From Acorus gramineus (Eukaryota > Streptophyta > Magnoliopsida > Acorales > Acoraceae): a stretch of DNA of 64,000 nt. The notes below the pieces were generated by a model that saw nothing but the letters and a program-made list of their open reading frames with translations, was not told the origin of the DNA and made no database searches. Shown here in pieces: positions 34,767 through 47,309 of this stretch. Position numbers and translations under genes: made by a program. Each line of letters opens with the position of its first letter. Position 1 is the stretch's first letter. Where the stretch lies: assembly GCA_030737835.1 (NCBI GenBank), contig CM060855.1:15195438-15259437 (forward strand). The letters are read 5' to 3'.

Positions 34767-37700
34767 TGTTATATATGTGTCACTTTTAACCTGCTGGTAA
34801 CCGTTAGAGCGTTCTGGCAGTTTTTCGTTTTTTTTCGGTTTTCGATCGGAACCGCTTATTTCTGGACTGTTAGCTATCGTCTTGAGTTAGAGGACTCCGA
34901 TTGAAAATCTAACTGCATATTTGGTGTCCTGGTGCCATTTTAGGCCTCTCACGAAAATTTCATCGAATTCCGGCATCGTTTCCAAAAATTTCGCAGTTCC
35001 GGGGCGTATCCGGGTTTTTAAGTCGCACGCTATATATAAGTGAGAGCTAAAATTCCGAGTTACTATTCATTATCCCTACCAAATCCCTCTCTCTCCCCCC
35101 TCTCTCTTTTTCTCACTTTCAAGCCCCCTAGACCCCTCAAACCAAGAAACCTAAAGCACGGGAAGTGTAGATCGGGTCCCGATCTACGCTCCGGTGTCTT
35201 CAAATCCAAGTTCCGGCGATCCTAGCCTCCCCGACCTCCCCTCTTTGTCCTCTGATTTGGCCCGTTTCGAAGGCCAAGATAGATCGGGGCGTGAGAAGGC
35301 CGTTGGGAAAGGTTTCGGCGCGCGGAGAGCGTCCGGACTTCGCTTCCTCCCCTTGGTAAGGCCTTTTTCTTCACTTTTCTTGCATAGATGTATGCTAGGA
35401 GGTGGATTTTGGGGTTGGGTGGAGGTCGGCGGCTGTGGGTGGCCGTCGGAGGGCGGTGGAGGTGGTCGGAGGTCGGTGGGTGGTGGTTTGGGTGGTCTCG
35501 GGCAGCAGGTGGTGGTGCTCGGGCTGGTGGGAGATGTCCTCGGGCGCAAGCAGCAGCGGCAGCGGCCCAGGCAGCGCACATGCTGGGCGCGCGCGGGCAT
35601 GCGCGCGTGCGTGCGCGGGTGTGCGTGCGCGCGGCGTGCGCGCGGGTGTGCGCGGGTCTGGTGCGGGGTGCTGGTCGTGCTGGGCGCGCGGGACGGGCTG
35701 GCAGTGCTGGCGTGCTCGGGCTGGGGGCCTCAGGCAGCAGGCAGCGAGCGCGAGGAGCTGGTGCGCGAGGTGCTGGGCGGCTAGTGCTGGGCGGGCTGGT
35801 GCGCGAGGAGCTGGTCGCGCGGGTGCTAGGCGTGCGAGCAGGGGTGGTGCGTGCGCGAGGTGGTGGCTGAGGCAGCGGAGGTGCGTGCGCGAGGTGGTGG
35901 CCGAGTGCAGGGTGCGCGCGGGGGTACGCGCGAGGCGAGGCGCGGCTCGGCGAGGTGGCGGAGGTGCGCGCGGGGTGCGCGCGAGGCGAGGCGCTGCGCG
36001 CGGGGGCGCGCAGGGTGCTCGCGGGCGGCGCGAGGCGTGCGGGGTGCGTGGGCTGAGGCGCGGCGGTGCGCCCGGGCGGTCGGGTGGCCGTGCGGGTGGG
36101 TGCCGGCCGTGCGGGGGGGGGGGGGGGGTTGCCGGAGTACTCGGGCTAGCGTGCGTGCGGGTCGTATGCACGTTTGCCCGAGTGTGGGGTGTTTAGTTGT
36201 GGGTTTATGTATGATCTTGTGTATTTTGTGGTATTTATGGATTTTAACTCACCATATTGAATGTCTGTCTTGCAGATCTAGACGGACGGTCGCGCGACGA
36301 CCCAGATACGGTGAGTGGGACAATCCAACCCAGTTGAGAGGCGTTATACGCACTTGGGCGTATACCGACCTCTCCTGGGGCACCGTGGATGAATATTAAC
36401 CTGCAGTAATATGTAATCCATGCTTGTATGATTTAATTGTAGAGTGCATGCTACCCTAGACTTTGCATGTTAGGGACTTGCACCCTTAGGATGTGTATGA
36501 GCCATGCACCATGTCTCCTGTTTCATGTTAGGAAACCTCGACCTATGTATGCGTCCTACTAGTTTATTTATTAAATTAAATGCTAGTGTATGTTAAATCG
36601 CATGCCTTAGGTAATATTATCGGGAGGAGCCTTGCGAGGTCAACATTGAGACCCGTGTTAGGGTACTCCGTGTTCCTTGTTTGGTTGTCGGGATGTCCTG
36701 TATCGGGACCTCATGCTGCCCTCCCAAGGTTTCTAGTCCCAATAATATTATAAGTAATGTTGTATGTTTGGTATGATTATTAGCATGAGTAGTGAATATT
36801 ATAGGGGAGGGGCCTTGCGAGGACAGCGGTGAGACCCGGGTTAGGGTACTCCGTGTTCCTTGTTTGGTTGTCGGGGTACCCTGTATCGGGAACTCACGCC
36901 GCCCTCCCGAGTTTCTTTCCCCCAATGATATTCCAACACTGCTTTTGATTGTACTTGTTTCCCCGCATCTTGGATATGCGCCCTGGAGGAACTCTGAAGA
37001 GTTCATGACATTTGAGTTGTAGAGATGTGTAGTTAGTGGATCCGAGTGGATCACGTGCGTATGGATGGGCCGTTCTGTCCCCCTCGTTGGATCCGGTAGA
37101 GGCTGCCCCCAGCGTTAGAAAGGTCGTCCTTCGGAGGACCCACATCAGTAGGCGCCTCCCGATATTTGTGACGGACTGTGCTGAAGTTGTGGGTGGAGAC
37201 CAAGCGACCTACGGAGTGGAGGAGAGACTACCGGTGGACTAAGGGTGACCAACAGCCTAGTCAGTCCCAAAATCCTATGTCACCTTTGGAAAGGTGAGGG
37301 TGAGGGTGTAGTGGGTTGGCGATGAGCGACCCGCTGGTTTTGTTTGTGAATGATTGTAAGTCCCAATATCCTGAGTCCCTTGTTGAGGGGTAAGGGTGAG
37401 GGTATGATCTGGGTTATGAAAATTGTGGATTAGAATGGATTAATGTTTATGTTGTTCCTGCCCCTTGGAGGCGGGACGAATAGCTGGATTAATATGTTGT
37501 GGTCAATATTGTCTGTGATGCATGGGTTGTGCCGTTCACTGAGCGTGTGGCTCACCCCTCGCATATGTTTTTCCCCAGTTGCCACTGAGCCTGAGCTGGA
37601 GCCGGAGCAGCAGTTGGAGCTTTCCGAGGGATTCCTTCAGTAGCGGAGCAGCGCTACGTCCGCGAGTGCCAGAGGCTATCAGCATCCCTTTTCTTGGCTG

Positions 37701-38004
37701 TATGTATTTTATTTCCGTGCTTGGCACGCGTCTGTATATATTCAGTTGTTTCTATGTATATTGGCTCTCACAGGACGTATGATTGTGTATCGAGTCTGTA
37801 ATATGTTTTGGGTTACAGACTCAGTTTTATGTCAGCCTGCCCTGAGTCTGTAATATATTGTGTATATATTATGTCAGCCTTGTTTGATCTATGTTGTCAT
37901 TTTTATCTGTGGTTTAGAGTATATGTATTTGACCTCATGTGTAGGCCTCTGATATGATATATACACCTGCCGCGTCCCGGGGACGGCCGCCCTGGGGCAT
38001 GACA
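34767..38004. mobile_element. solo LTR, 3.2 kb, probably Ty3/gypsy-type
   Basis: The element starts TGTTATATATGTG and ends GGGGCATGACA (TG...CA ends). CCACC stands directly before (34762-34766) and after (38005-38009), a perfect 5-bp target duplication. There is no internal region or second LTR, so recombination between two LTRs is the likely origin. Parts: a possible promoter with TATATATAAG at about 35030-35040 and a CT-rich leader, an unusually GC-rich block at about 35395-36170, and two direct copies of a roughly 140-bp unit at about 36610-36920. The long open frames at 35184-36399 are by-products of the GC-rich block. The exact lineage is inference from LTR length. A fossil. Confidence 0.85.
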
Positions 38005-38009
38005 CCACC

Positions 38010-39647
38010 TTTAAACAAGGAAAACAGTTTAATTTATTCCTAAGATTGTGGATATGGTCATCTTTTCAGCGGCGGCATTCTCCACCACAAGCAGAGGTGA
38101 GATCTCATCATCCTCCACTGTTCCAATCTCATCATCCACTGCTTCTGCTTCCGATTCTCCTCCCATCTTCGCCTCCTGAAGCTCAATCACACGGATCTCG
38201 TGCGCGTCTCTCGCTTCTTCTCCGTCTACGATTCCATCGACCGTGTCTGCAGAGGACCTTATCCTCGCTAGAACACGGATCCTCGTCTGTAGTTTTAGTT
38301 ATATAGAGGTAATATAATATATTTATTTTTCTCTATGAGAAAATCGTTGACCATGCCATGATGCGATTAAAAAATTCAGGTTTGATGTAAAATGTTATAA
38401 ATATAGATGATCACTGTAATATTTTTTTTAATTATTTTATATAGTCACCCTATTGATAAAATCAAATCATTTTAAAAATCATTTTTAATATTGTGTTTAT
38501 TGTTTATAAATAAAAAAAACATTGTATAAAATCATTAATCCCTATAATTTACGATGAACATATTCGTAGCAGTCCCGAAATTTTAATTTGAAGAAGTTTG
38601 AAAAACTGATTTGTTCTTTATCGAGTTGGATCTCTCTTCCGGATCAGGTTTGTCAATTGTTTTTTTTTTTTTTATCTTATTGAATGAAAGTCACATCGAA
38701 TTTGAAATTAAATTTTTGATGATCAAATATTCAATCTATGTTACATGTTTCAATTCAAAAAATAATTTTTTTTTATGTTTTGATCACTATTTCACACTTT
38801 TTTTTTATATTTGTTTCGTTATAATTTCATAAATGTAATTTTGATATTGTTACATTTAATTGTTACTGGTTCATGTGATGTTTATATTAGACTCCCGAAC
38901 TCGGATATTCATTTACACAATTTTTGTTACATTCATAAATGTAACACTCTGAAATGTAACATTATCTCATGTTGTGCATTTCTTTTAACAATGCAAATAG
39001 AAATGACGTATAAATGTAACAGTGAAGTACATACTTTTACAGAAGATTCTGATACATTTTCTTTGGAAGGCAGTGCATTAGAAATTGAAATAGATAATTT
39101 TAAATAGTAAATGTAACTGTTTGACATTTAGGTAAATATAATTGTTTGTTCCATCTATATAAATGTAACAGTTTTTATATAAATGTAACAAATCGTTGTG
39201 AGAGATGTAAACATTTAAGAAATGTATTTGTAACTACCAATATAAAATGTAACTGTTTCATATGTTAACTATATGTGTTTTTTATTTAAATTTGAATACA
39301 ATAACTACCTAGAGAAAATGAGTCGTTTGAAGGATTTTAATGAAAACAATTTCGGTAATTTTTGGTGTAATCTAGGTTCAATTATAATTTAGGTAATGAT
39401 TTCAAAATTCAAAATTTGAAATAGGTAAATGGATTTTATGATTTACATGGAAGAGTCATAACCAAATAGAGAAAATGGGGGGATTTGGGTTAATAAGACA
39501 AATTTTTAATGAATGATAAATTTGTATTTTGTCATTTTACTATTTTTTGAAAAAGTCAACAAACCAAAAAACCAACCAATAAAATGATATGATGACACTT
39601 CATGGGGCTTGTGAGTGGGACTTATATATATATATATATATATTACA
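38010..39647. other. intergenic, possible exon fragment and a clustered short motif
   Basis: The stretch at 38052-38300 is GC-richer than its surroundings and has coding-like composition (RVSRFFSVYDSIDRVCR in one frame, MVIFSAAAFSTTSRGEI in another), but the frames do not join and I know no family for it; a captured or decayed first exon is possible. The octamer AAATGTAA, mostly followed by CA or CT, occurs at least seven times between about 38940 and 39260. Nothing else recognised. Confidence 0.35.
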
Positions 39648-42600
39648 ACGGAGCTCTAAAGCGGACGCCCTCTTTATATTAGTTTGCGGACGATCAAAGG
39701 TCCATTAAATATGTGGCTGTGATCAAGGTAAAATAAATTTAATTTTTACCAAAACTAACTGCTCCCCAACCATATTTAGACTAACCTAGATTAAACAATG
39801 ACATGAAACCCTCCCCTCTCATTCACTCTCTCTGTCTCTCTCGCCTGTGTTTACGAAATCACCGCTCGACGCCGCCCACCCTCCCAACGCCGATAGCCCT
39901 CCCCGACGGTCCCTCCCGATGCCGATAACTCTTCCCGATCGATAGATCACGCAAAGGTTTGGTGTAACACTCCATGGTGACTGGTATTGAAAATCTAGGG
40001 CTTTTTTTTCTTTCTAATCTAGGGCTTTTTTAGGGGTGGATTATGAACATGAACATTGCATGTCAAGAAAATATAGTTTGTGATTTGATTTTTTTTTCAT
40101 ATAAGAGTTTTTGTCATTTGAAGCTTTTTTTGGAGACATATTTTAAAAACTCAGATATTAGGAATGTTATGGAGCTTGCTTTAAATTTTTTTTTTTTTTA
40201 GAATATTATGATTCATTGTATTAGATTTTTGAAGGTGTACTCTGAGCCCTGCTACAAGGCTAATAACAGTCATGATATTATAGACATCAACTCTGTTTTC
40301 TGGTTCTCACTAAGCCACTTTTAATCACCTAATTCAACAAATAAAACATGAACATGGCATGTGAAAAAAAATGTTGGACTTTTTGTTTTTTTTTTTTTTG
40401 TTCTGGTTTGAATGTTTTAAGGAGACATGTAATTCATGCGTTAATTTTATTGATGAGTTTACTTGAGTTTTGTCATTTGAAAATGTCTCTGTTTATTTTG
40501 GTTTGAAGCTTTTTTTATATAAGAGTTTGGAGCTTATTCTTTTTTTTTTTTTTTTGGCTTTTTAGTTTATACTAAAATGGATAATCTGGACTTGGGAGTG
40601 GAGAATGAATATAGCCAACATGAAGAAGAGTTAAATTCAAATTCTTGCAATGGTGTTTCATCCTTAGGTAATTGTTATACTCTTTTATTTCAATGTTTCT
40701 ATCTCACTAGTATTTGATTGGAAAGCTAAAGAAAGCTAATCCACTACCATGCTTTTTAAATTTTTAATGTAGGTTTATCCCAAGAAAGTTAAAGAAAGAA
40801 CTCGACACTTTGGGAAACAAATCCATCAATAGATTTTTACTTGTGTGGCATTTTCTTTGTAGTACGTAATTTTCCTTTGTAGCATGTATAATTTTCCTGT
40901 TAAAATGATGTTGGCACAATCTTTTTGTGGCATTGACAATGTCATGTGTAATTTTTTTTGTACTTCACTGCAAAAGTCATCTGAATGCAAAGAAAAAACC
41001 TTGGGGAGAACCATTTAACTAGTGCAGTTTTCTTTATAGATGTTTTCAAATCCCTTGTAGCATGTATTATCTGAGAGCAGAACTCCTGGTGAATTTTAAT
41101 ATCATGCCTGTTTGCCTATGCAAAAAGCAAACAAAGTTTTTTTTTATTGGTTTAGTTTTGATAAGGTTTTAAAAACAAAGTTATTATGAACATACTATTA
41201 AATACAGCTACATATAGCAAGTCTAGAACATGCTGAATGATAGGCTCAGGTAGAACTGTTAATCCAGTTTTCTTTCATACAACAGTGCTCCATATAATTA
41301 ATTCTTCAGCGAACCTGTTCATTTGGACATACTTATCCAAATCCAGGGAGACCAAACAATGCCAATGTAAAATACGAAGCTCAATGAGCAAATTCATGTA
41401 CCATTATTTACAATAAATTGAGAAGTTTAGGTTCCATAAGCGGCAGAGAAAATGTTAAATAAAAAAAGGCCCCCAAAGTGTTTTAAATCGGCATTAACAG
41501 TTCAGCACCACTATATATTCTCACTGTCTATATTTAAGAGAAATAGACTTTCGTAATTCAAACACTATTTATTCATACTTTGTACTGGACGGTTGGCCGG
41601 GATTTCTGTAATTGAATCACCGCAATCATACATGTATCAAGGGAAGATGAGAAAGAAAGGCTATCATACAAGAGCAAGCCAGCACCAATATTTTTTGAAT
41701 CCAGATCAAGTTACATAGTATCAGTTTTAATGCCGTAGAAAATAGCACAAAAGACAGCAAGCAAGAAAATAAAAAATAGCTTCATGCTCCATCATGCTCT
41801 TTAATTACTCTTTTGTTGACTTCATTGCAGCTATGGAGGTCTCTACATCTGTTAAACGCTTCAAGCCTACTACGAACTGGTTCGCTGAAGAAACTTCCAT
41901 CTCGTTTGTTGAGGAAGCCTCTAATTTCGTATATTCTCCAAAATTAAAAGGATCACCTATTCAAAAAAATTGCACTATTTTTCCATACATGTATATAATA
42001 CAATTTATATGGGTTTTTCTCTAATTCAGATATTTTAATGGCCGCCTTGCACTGACATTTGCAAAAAATGTTCTTGAAACTTAATTCACTAGCCTTATTC
42101 GACGAATGTTTTTTGCTCGACGATGCCATGTTGCACTGTAAATCATAAAAACTCAAGTAAACTCATCAATAAAATTAACGCATGAATTACATGTCTCCTT
42201 AAAACATTCAAACCAGAACAAAAAAAAAACAAAAAGTCCAACATTTTTTTTCACATGCCATGTTCATGTTTTATTTGTTGAAATAGGTGATTAAAAGTGG
42301 CTTAGTGAGAACCAAACAACAGAGTTGATGTCTATAATATCATGACTGTTATTAGCCTTGTAGCAGGGCTCAGAGTACACCTTCAAAAATCTAATACAAT
42401 GAATCATAATATTCTAAAAAAAAAAAAATTAAAACAAGCTCCATAACATTCCTAATATTTGAGTTTTTAAAATATGTCTCCAAAAACTTCAAATGACAAA
42501 CACTAGATGAAAAAAAAAATCAAATCACAAACTATATTTTCTTGACATGCAATGTTCATGTTCATAATCCACCCCTAAAAAAGCCCTAGATTAGAAAGAA

Positions 42601-42960
42601 AAAAAAGCCCTAGATTTTCAATACCAGTCACCATGGAGTGTTACACCAAACCTTTGCGTGATCTATCGATCGGGAAGGGTTACCGGCATCGGGAGGGACC
42701 GTCGGGGAGGGCTATCGGTGTTGGGAGGGTGGGCGGCGTCAGGCGGTGATTTCGTAAACACGGGCGAGAGAGACAGAGAGAGTGAATGAGAGGGGAGGGT
42801 TTCATGTCATTGTTTAACCTAGGTTAGTCTAACTATGGTTGGGGAGTAGTTAGTTTTGGTGGAAATTAAATTTATTTTATCTTGATCACAACCACATATT
42901 CGGTGGACCTTTGATCGTCCGCAAACTAATATAAAGCGGGCGTCCGCTTTAGAGCCCCGT
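39648..42960. mobile_element. DNA transposon with about 810-bp terminal inverted repeats
   Basis: The outer ends are CGGAGCTCTAAAGCGGACGC (left) and CGGGGCTCTAAAGCGGACGC (right, inverted). Arms run about 39648-40460 and 42150-42960 and stay alignable throughout, for example GGTTTGGTGTAACACTCCAT, GCTACAAGGCTAATAACAGT and the blocks around CATGAACATGGCATG. The central 1.7 kb holds a small exon-like frame (about 40578-40670, MDNLDLGVENEYSQHEEE followed by a GT) and MEVSTSVKRFKPTTNWF at about 41833. Neither matches a transposase I can name. Long arms suggest a Mutator-like or foldback-type element. The target site was TA repeat, so no duplication can be read. Confidence 0.8.
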
Positions 42961-43821
42961 TTATATATATTATATATCGTTTGTTTCTCCCAAAAGGGCT
43001 TCGAAAAGGCAGCTCTACCCTCACCATGCAGTTTACTGTCCCCACCTAATCAACTGATCCCACAAGCCAAACCCCCAATTAATACCTAATCCCACCCCTT
43101 TTTATATACCAATCAAAAAAACTTCTTAGCCCACCACCCATCAACTTCTCTCAGTTCTTTTCATTCTCTCTCTCCCTTCTCTCCTCTCCTCTCTCCACCA
43201 CCATCATCCTGTGGAGGCTGCCGCCGCACACGACGATGAGCACTCGATGGAGGCGCAACTCGAGCGATCGCCGCGTACGACGATGAGTACTCCCACCCCT
43301 TTTTATACCTATGAAGAGAAATAAAGGGATTTTGATTGAATTTATAGAAGGGTATGTGGAATTTGAGTTTGTATTTAAGGAGGAGATTGTGACGAAGAAA
43401 GAAAGAGAGATTGAATGCTTGTTTAATTGGCTGATTTTGTGTTTTCATTCTAAAAGAAAAGAAAAATGAAGGGATTGGAAGAGTTCGAAGGATGGATTTT
43501 CGGTTCTCTTTGTTCATCTACACAATTAATTAATTGTTTTGACTAATTTATTGACACAGTGTTTGTATTGAAGGGATAGGAGGTGATAGAGAAATAAATG
43601 TGATGTATTTCATTTTTATGTTTCCGTTTGACAGACTCAGTGTCGACATACATATCCCAGATTGACATATCCACTGTCGAATGTTTTTAAAATCTGTCGA
43701 CAAAATGACTGTCGAAGTTTTTAAACATGGGTTGACAGGAACATTGTCGATTGTTTTCTATAACGCTCGACAGGGATACTGTCGAATGGGTGAGGTTAAT
43801 GTTTTTCAAAAAACCTATGTA

Positions 43822-43852
<31 letters not shown>

Positions 43853-44337
43853 GGATTGAAAGATTGGTTATTAAAAAAAAAATTATGGTTTGAGATAGAA
43901 AACTATGGTTTTCTATAGAAAGTTAGGATTATTTTTGGATTGGACTAGATTGTATTTAGTGTTCAATATTGAAAATATATATATATTTTGTTGACAACTC
44001 TTGCATTTTGTTGTTAATGAAAACCATAGGGTTACTTAATTTGATAGAGTGAATGAATAGAGTGATAATTCATGTCTAAGATGGGGAATCATTGTTCTTG
44101 ATAAAAGCATTTCAATTGCCATCACTTAAAATGATTATATCATCATATTCATATGTCATTACTCTTAGAATACTTAATTTTGATTTATCTTAATAATTAA
44201 TCAACTTTGATCGAAGATTAACATGATAATGGAATTGGTGCTCCTAAAAGACTTGAATTTACCGATCACATGTTGTCTCACCTTGTTTTCCTATTGTATA
44301 CTCTTATAGAATGTATTGATTGTTTACGATCATTTGT
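42961..44337. other. intergenic; gene-start-like composition at 43000-43300, TCGACA words at 43630-43790
   Basis: At 43090-43300 a TTTTTATATACC box, a CT-rich stretch and a short GC-rich stretch look like a promoter and leader, but no gene follows. A second CCCACCCCTTTTTATA copy appears at 43289-43306. Between 43630 and 43790 the words TCGACA and CTGTCGA alternate (about ten times), related in sequence to the tandem array at 44668-45145. A (TA)n run lies at about 43827-43852. Confidence 0.4.
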
Positions 44338-44490
44338 TATAGTTTTGTATATCACGTTGTAAGAGCATAGGTTTAATTTGTCTCTTAGCTTGTGTATGTG
44401 AGGATCCAATCATCATAAAAAAATGTGATAGTTTTGTATATCACGTTGTAAGAGCATAGGTTTTAATTTGTCTCTTAGCTTGTGTATTTG
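44338..44490. repeat. tandem duplication, about 91-bp unit
   Basis: ATAGTTTTGTATATCACGTT and the following bases down to TTAGCTTGTGTAT occur at about 44339-44397 and again at about 44430-44488, separated by a short spacer. The two copies are almost identical. Confidence 0.8.
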
Positions 44491-44667
44491 TTTCGTTCTT
44501 ATCATTATGTTCATCTTTGTAATAGGAACTATTAATCGCTACTTTAGATTGTCGAGTGTTGTCATTGGTCATGCCTTTGAGACCCACAAATTGAAAGTAT
44601 TTTATTTTGTTCATCAATATGATTATGTGACTTCATAGTTAAAACATAGATTACTACATTGTAAAAG

Positions 44668-45145
44668 TTCGACGGGTCTTCCGTCGCCAGAGATTCCCCA
44701 GGTCGATTGACCTGTTGTCTTCCTCTAGTACGCATGTTCAACCTCAGGGTTGTCGAACGCCATCCAGAATGCAGGTTGCCTGTTGGTTTGTTCGACGGGT
44801 CTCCCGTTGCCCATGACTCCTCAAGTCGACTGACTTGTTGTCATCCCCAATACATATGTTTGATTTCAGGGTTGTCGAACGACTTTCAGAACACAGGCTG
44901 CCTGTTGGTTTGTTTGACGGGTCTCCTGTCGCCTGTTACCCCTCAGGTCGACTGACCTATTGTCGTTTGCCAATACATATGTTTGACTTCAGGGTTGTCG
45001 AATGACTTTCAGACCACAAGCTACCTATTATTTTGTTTGACGGGTTTACTGTCGCCCGTGACTTTCCAGCTCGACTGACCTGTTGTCGTTCTCTAATACA
45101 TATGTTCGACTTTAGGGCTGTCAAATGACTTCCAGAACACGCCTT
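44668..45145. repeat. four-copy tandem array, about 122-bp unit
   Basis: Units begin with TTCGACGGGTCT-like sequence near 44669, 44792, 44914 and 45037, spacing 122-123 bp. Each holds the near-palindrome AGGTCGACTGACCT, then TTGTCG, AATACATATGTTTGA, TCAGGGTTGTCGAACGACTT and CAGAACACAGGCTGCCTG. The array is GC-richer than its surroundings and ends sharply. Divergence between units is moderate. No transposon ends were seen around it. Confidence 0.9.
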
Positions 45146-45321
45146 TGAAAACGTAGGGGGGTCAACTGTTTTCATTTTGGTTCAGGTGGTGGGGATGGCC
45201 TTTCTAAGTTTTTGGGCTGGTGGGGAGAGAAGGTGGGGTTAATGGATTTCAAAACCAAATAGAATTTGTGTTTTATATTTTTTTTAGGTGGGGGGGGGGA
45301 CAACAACTTGCATGGTGGGGA

Positions 45322-45742
45322 TAGAGCTGCCCAGTAAACAAACCAAATCGTTCGGGCTCGGCTCGTGCTCAACTCTGTCTAAGCTCGTTCAATTAGACAA
45401 ATGAGCGAGCTTGAACAATTTTTAAAGCTCGGTTAGGCTCGGGACTTGGAGCGAGCTTCATTTTGTGTTTAAACTCGACTTGTTTACGTTATAAAAACTT
45501 AGTTGAAGTTTAATTAAACTCCTTTGTAAAATCAGAACATTAAATCAATACAAAGTTATGCTCGTTTAGGTTCATGAACTTAGCTCATTTAGGCTAAAAT
45601 TTTATTTTCAACCTCTAAAAATTCTAAAATGAAGAAGAATGCTAGGGTCGTGAGCTCGGCTCGGTTCGACTCGACGCGTTTATAAACGAGCCGAGCTTGA
45701 ATATGTCAAAGTTCAGCTCGTTCGACTTGTTTACCAGCCCTA
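45322..45742. mobile_element. hAT element, second copy of the 23938-24375 family, inverted
   Basis: It runs from TAGAGCTGCCCAGTAAAC to the inverted form of TAGGGCTGGTAAACAAG. The reverse complement can be followed along 23938-24375 throughout (CCCGAGCCTAACCGAGCTTT, CTAAATGAGCTAAGTTCAT). No target duplication could be found, unlike the other copy, so it is probably older or trimmed. Confidence 0.75.
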
Positions 45743-46325
45743 CCTCCGATAGCATAAGCTGTTTGGTACGACCTCGTGATGACAGAGGAGAGCTGTCCGA
45801 TCTTTTATGAAGATTAAGAACCGTTGAACTAAGTATTTGTCGGTCTCTTTAACAATGATTAAAAAACAAAAATTACAAGTATTTTTTTATTCGGTTATTG
45901 TTTTTTCGTCCTTGGCCCCTCCGGATGTAGAGTAAGGGTTACAATATCTTGGAATAAAACAGAATAACTCATTTTGATTGTTTGAGAGGGTTGAATATTC
46001 AGTAATAACCTATGTCAGACTAAACTGCTATAAAATGGTATATGGATTTCAGTCAACCTTTGGAATTAGAGTTATTCCAAGTTATTTCACTCAAAGAATA
46101 TGTATGCCTACCGTCAAATCAACTGTCACCATTTCTTATAAATAATAAATCACATGTGAAATCAACTATCATCATGTTATCACCCTTTATAAATCCTTAT
46201 CCACATTTTATCCAAACAAAAAAAACTTTATTATTATATTTATCAACAATAATTCAAAACACAACTGAACACAAAATCACTCATTCCACTTGTAGAAAAT
46301 CTAAATCTAAGATAATTAGATAAAT
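45743..46325. other. intergenic, nothing recognised
   Basis: No exon chain, repeat or RNA gene was recognised. The open frame 46042-46323 has no family and a composition like that of the surrounding non-coding DNA. Confidence 0.45.
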
Positions 46326-46900
46326 ATAAAAGATGCAGAGAAGAAGAGAGACAAAGAAATGGAACACAAATATACGGAAAAGACTACATCTTGAATATTC
46401 TAGATAATAGAAAGAGATTACATGAATCCTATTTATAGATAGGATGACTTAAGTTTTGGATAGAGTCAAATCTCAACAATTAAATCATTTAGTTGAGATT
46501 TGATATTATCCAATACAACTCAGTCAAACTCTTATTCTTAATACCCTCCTGCAATCACATGTTCTAATAGTAAAATAATGTGATAATCGTCGTCTATCTT
46601 TTGGAATCCATCATTTTGCTCCCGCTCTTCACGAGTCTATCGAAGTCGCTCCAGCTCTTGTTGAGTCTGTTGGAGTCGGTGGCCCATTAGATCAGATTTG
46701 TCACAATCACTCTCAATAAATACATTACAGGGGGCTTCATAAAGAAATTTAATTTTTTTTTTAAAACTAAGAAAAGAAAGGATCACATCAGATTAACATC
46801 TGATATAACATTACTAAATTAAATCATTTAGTTGAGATTTGATCTTATCCAATACAACTCAGTCAAACTCTTATTCTTAATATCACTACTATTCTTATTT
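46326..46900 (-). mobile_element. Copia-like LTR remnant
   Basis: On the minus strand a purine-rich tract (GATTGCAGGAGGG) is followed by TATTAAGAATAAGAGTTTGA and, further on, CTATAAATAGGATTCATGTA, which looks like an LTR start with a TATA box, at about 46545-46326. The first 70 bp of it recur as a direct copy at 46813-46882. No internal coding region is present. Family assignment rests only on LTR-like layout. A fossil. Confidence 0.45.
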
Positions 46901-47309
46901 ATGTTGATGTAACTGTATACTCTAAAATAAATCTTCTTCACTCGTACGAAAACAAACGCAAAATAATAGTTATGTTTTTCTAATCCGTCCCTCTAAATTT
47001 CATTCGAATGTGTATGTTATTTAACGATTATATGTGTTACTTAACAATGCATAATGATAAATGACATCTAAAGTGATTTAACAAGGGTACGTAGACGTGA
47101 AGGATATCATAAAAATGTGTAATGGATGGACAACAATTTACACATATGTTCAAAATATATAACGAAATTGTCGAATGACCATCTTTCTCTCGAATATATA
47201 ACCAAAAGGACAGGACTTAAAAATATGTATTTGAGGGTTTTTTTTCAATTTTCTAAAACAATACAACAAAGAATGAGGGGTTGGAAATAATTTTTTTATA
47301 TACAAAAAT

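Noticed and set aside
35184-36399. Long overlapping open frames (up to 264 aa) on both strands
   Set aside because: They lie in the GC-rich block of the solo LTR, where stops are rare in every frame; the peptides are Arg/Gly/Ala/Pro-rich with no domain.
43161-43517. 118-aa minus-strand frame near a promoter-like stretch
   Set aside because: Low-complexity start and end, no family, and no acceptor or donor pattern around it; kept only as a note on the region.
43630-45145. CRISPR-like spaced repeats
   Set aside because: The units are long, contiguous and diverged, in a plant nuclear context; a tandem array, not repeat-spacer.
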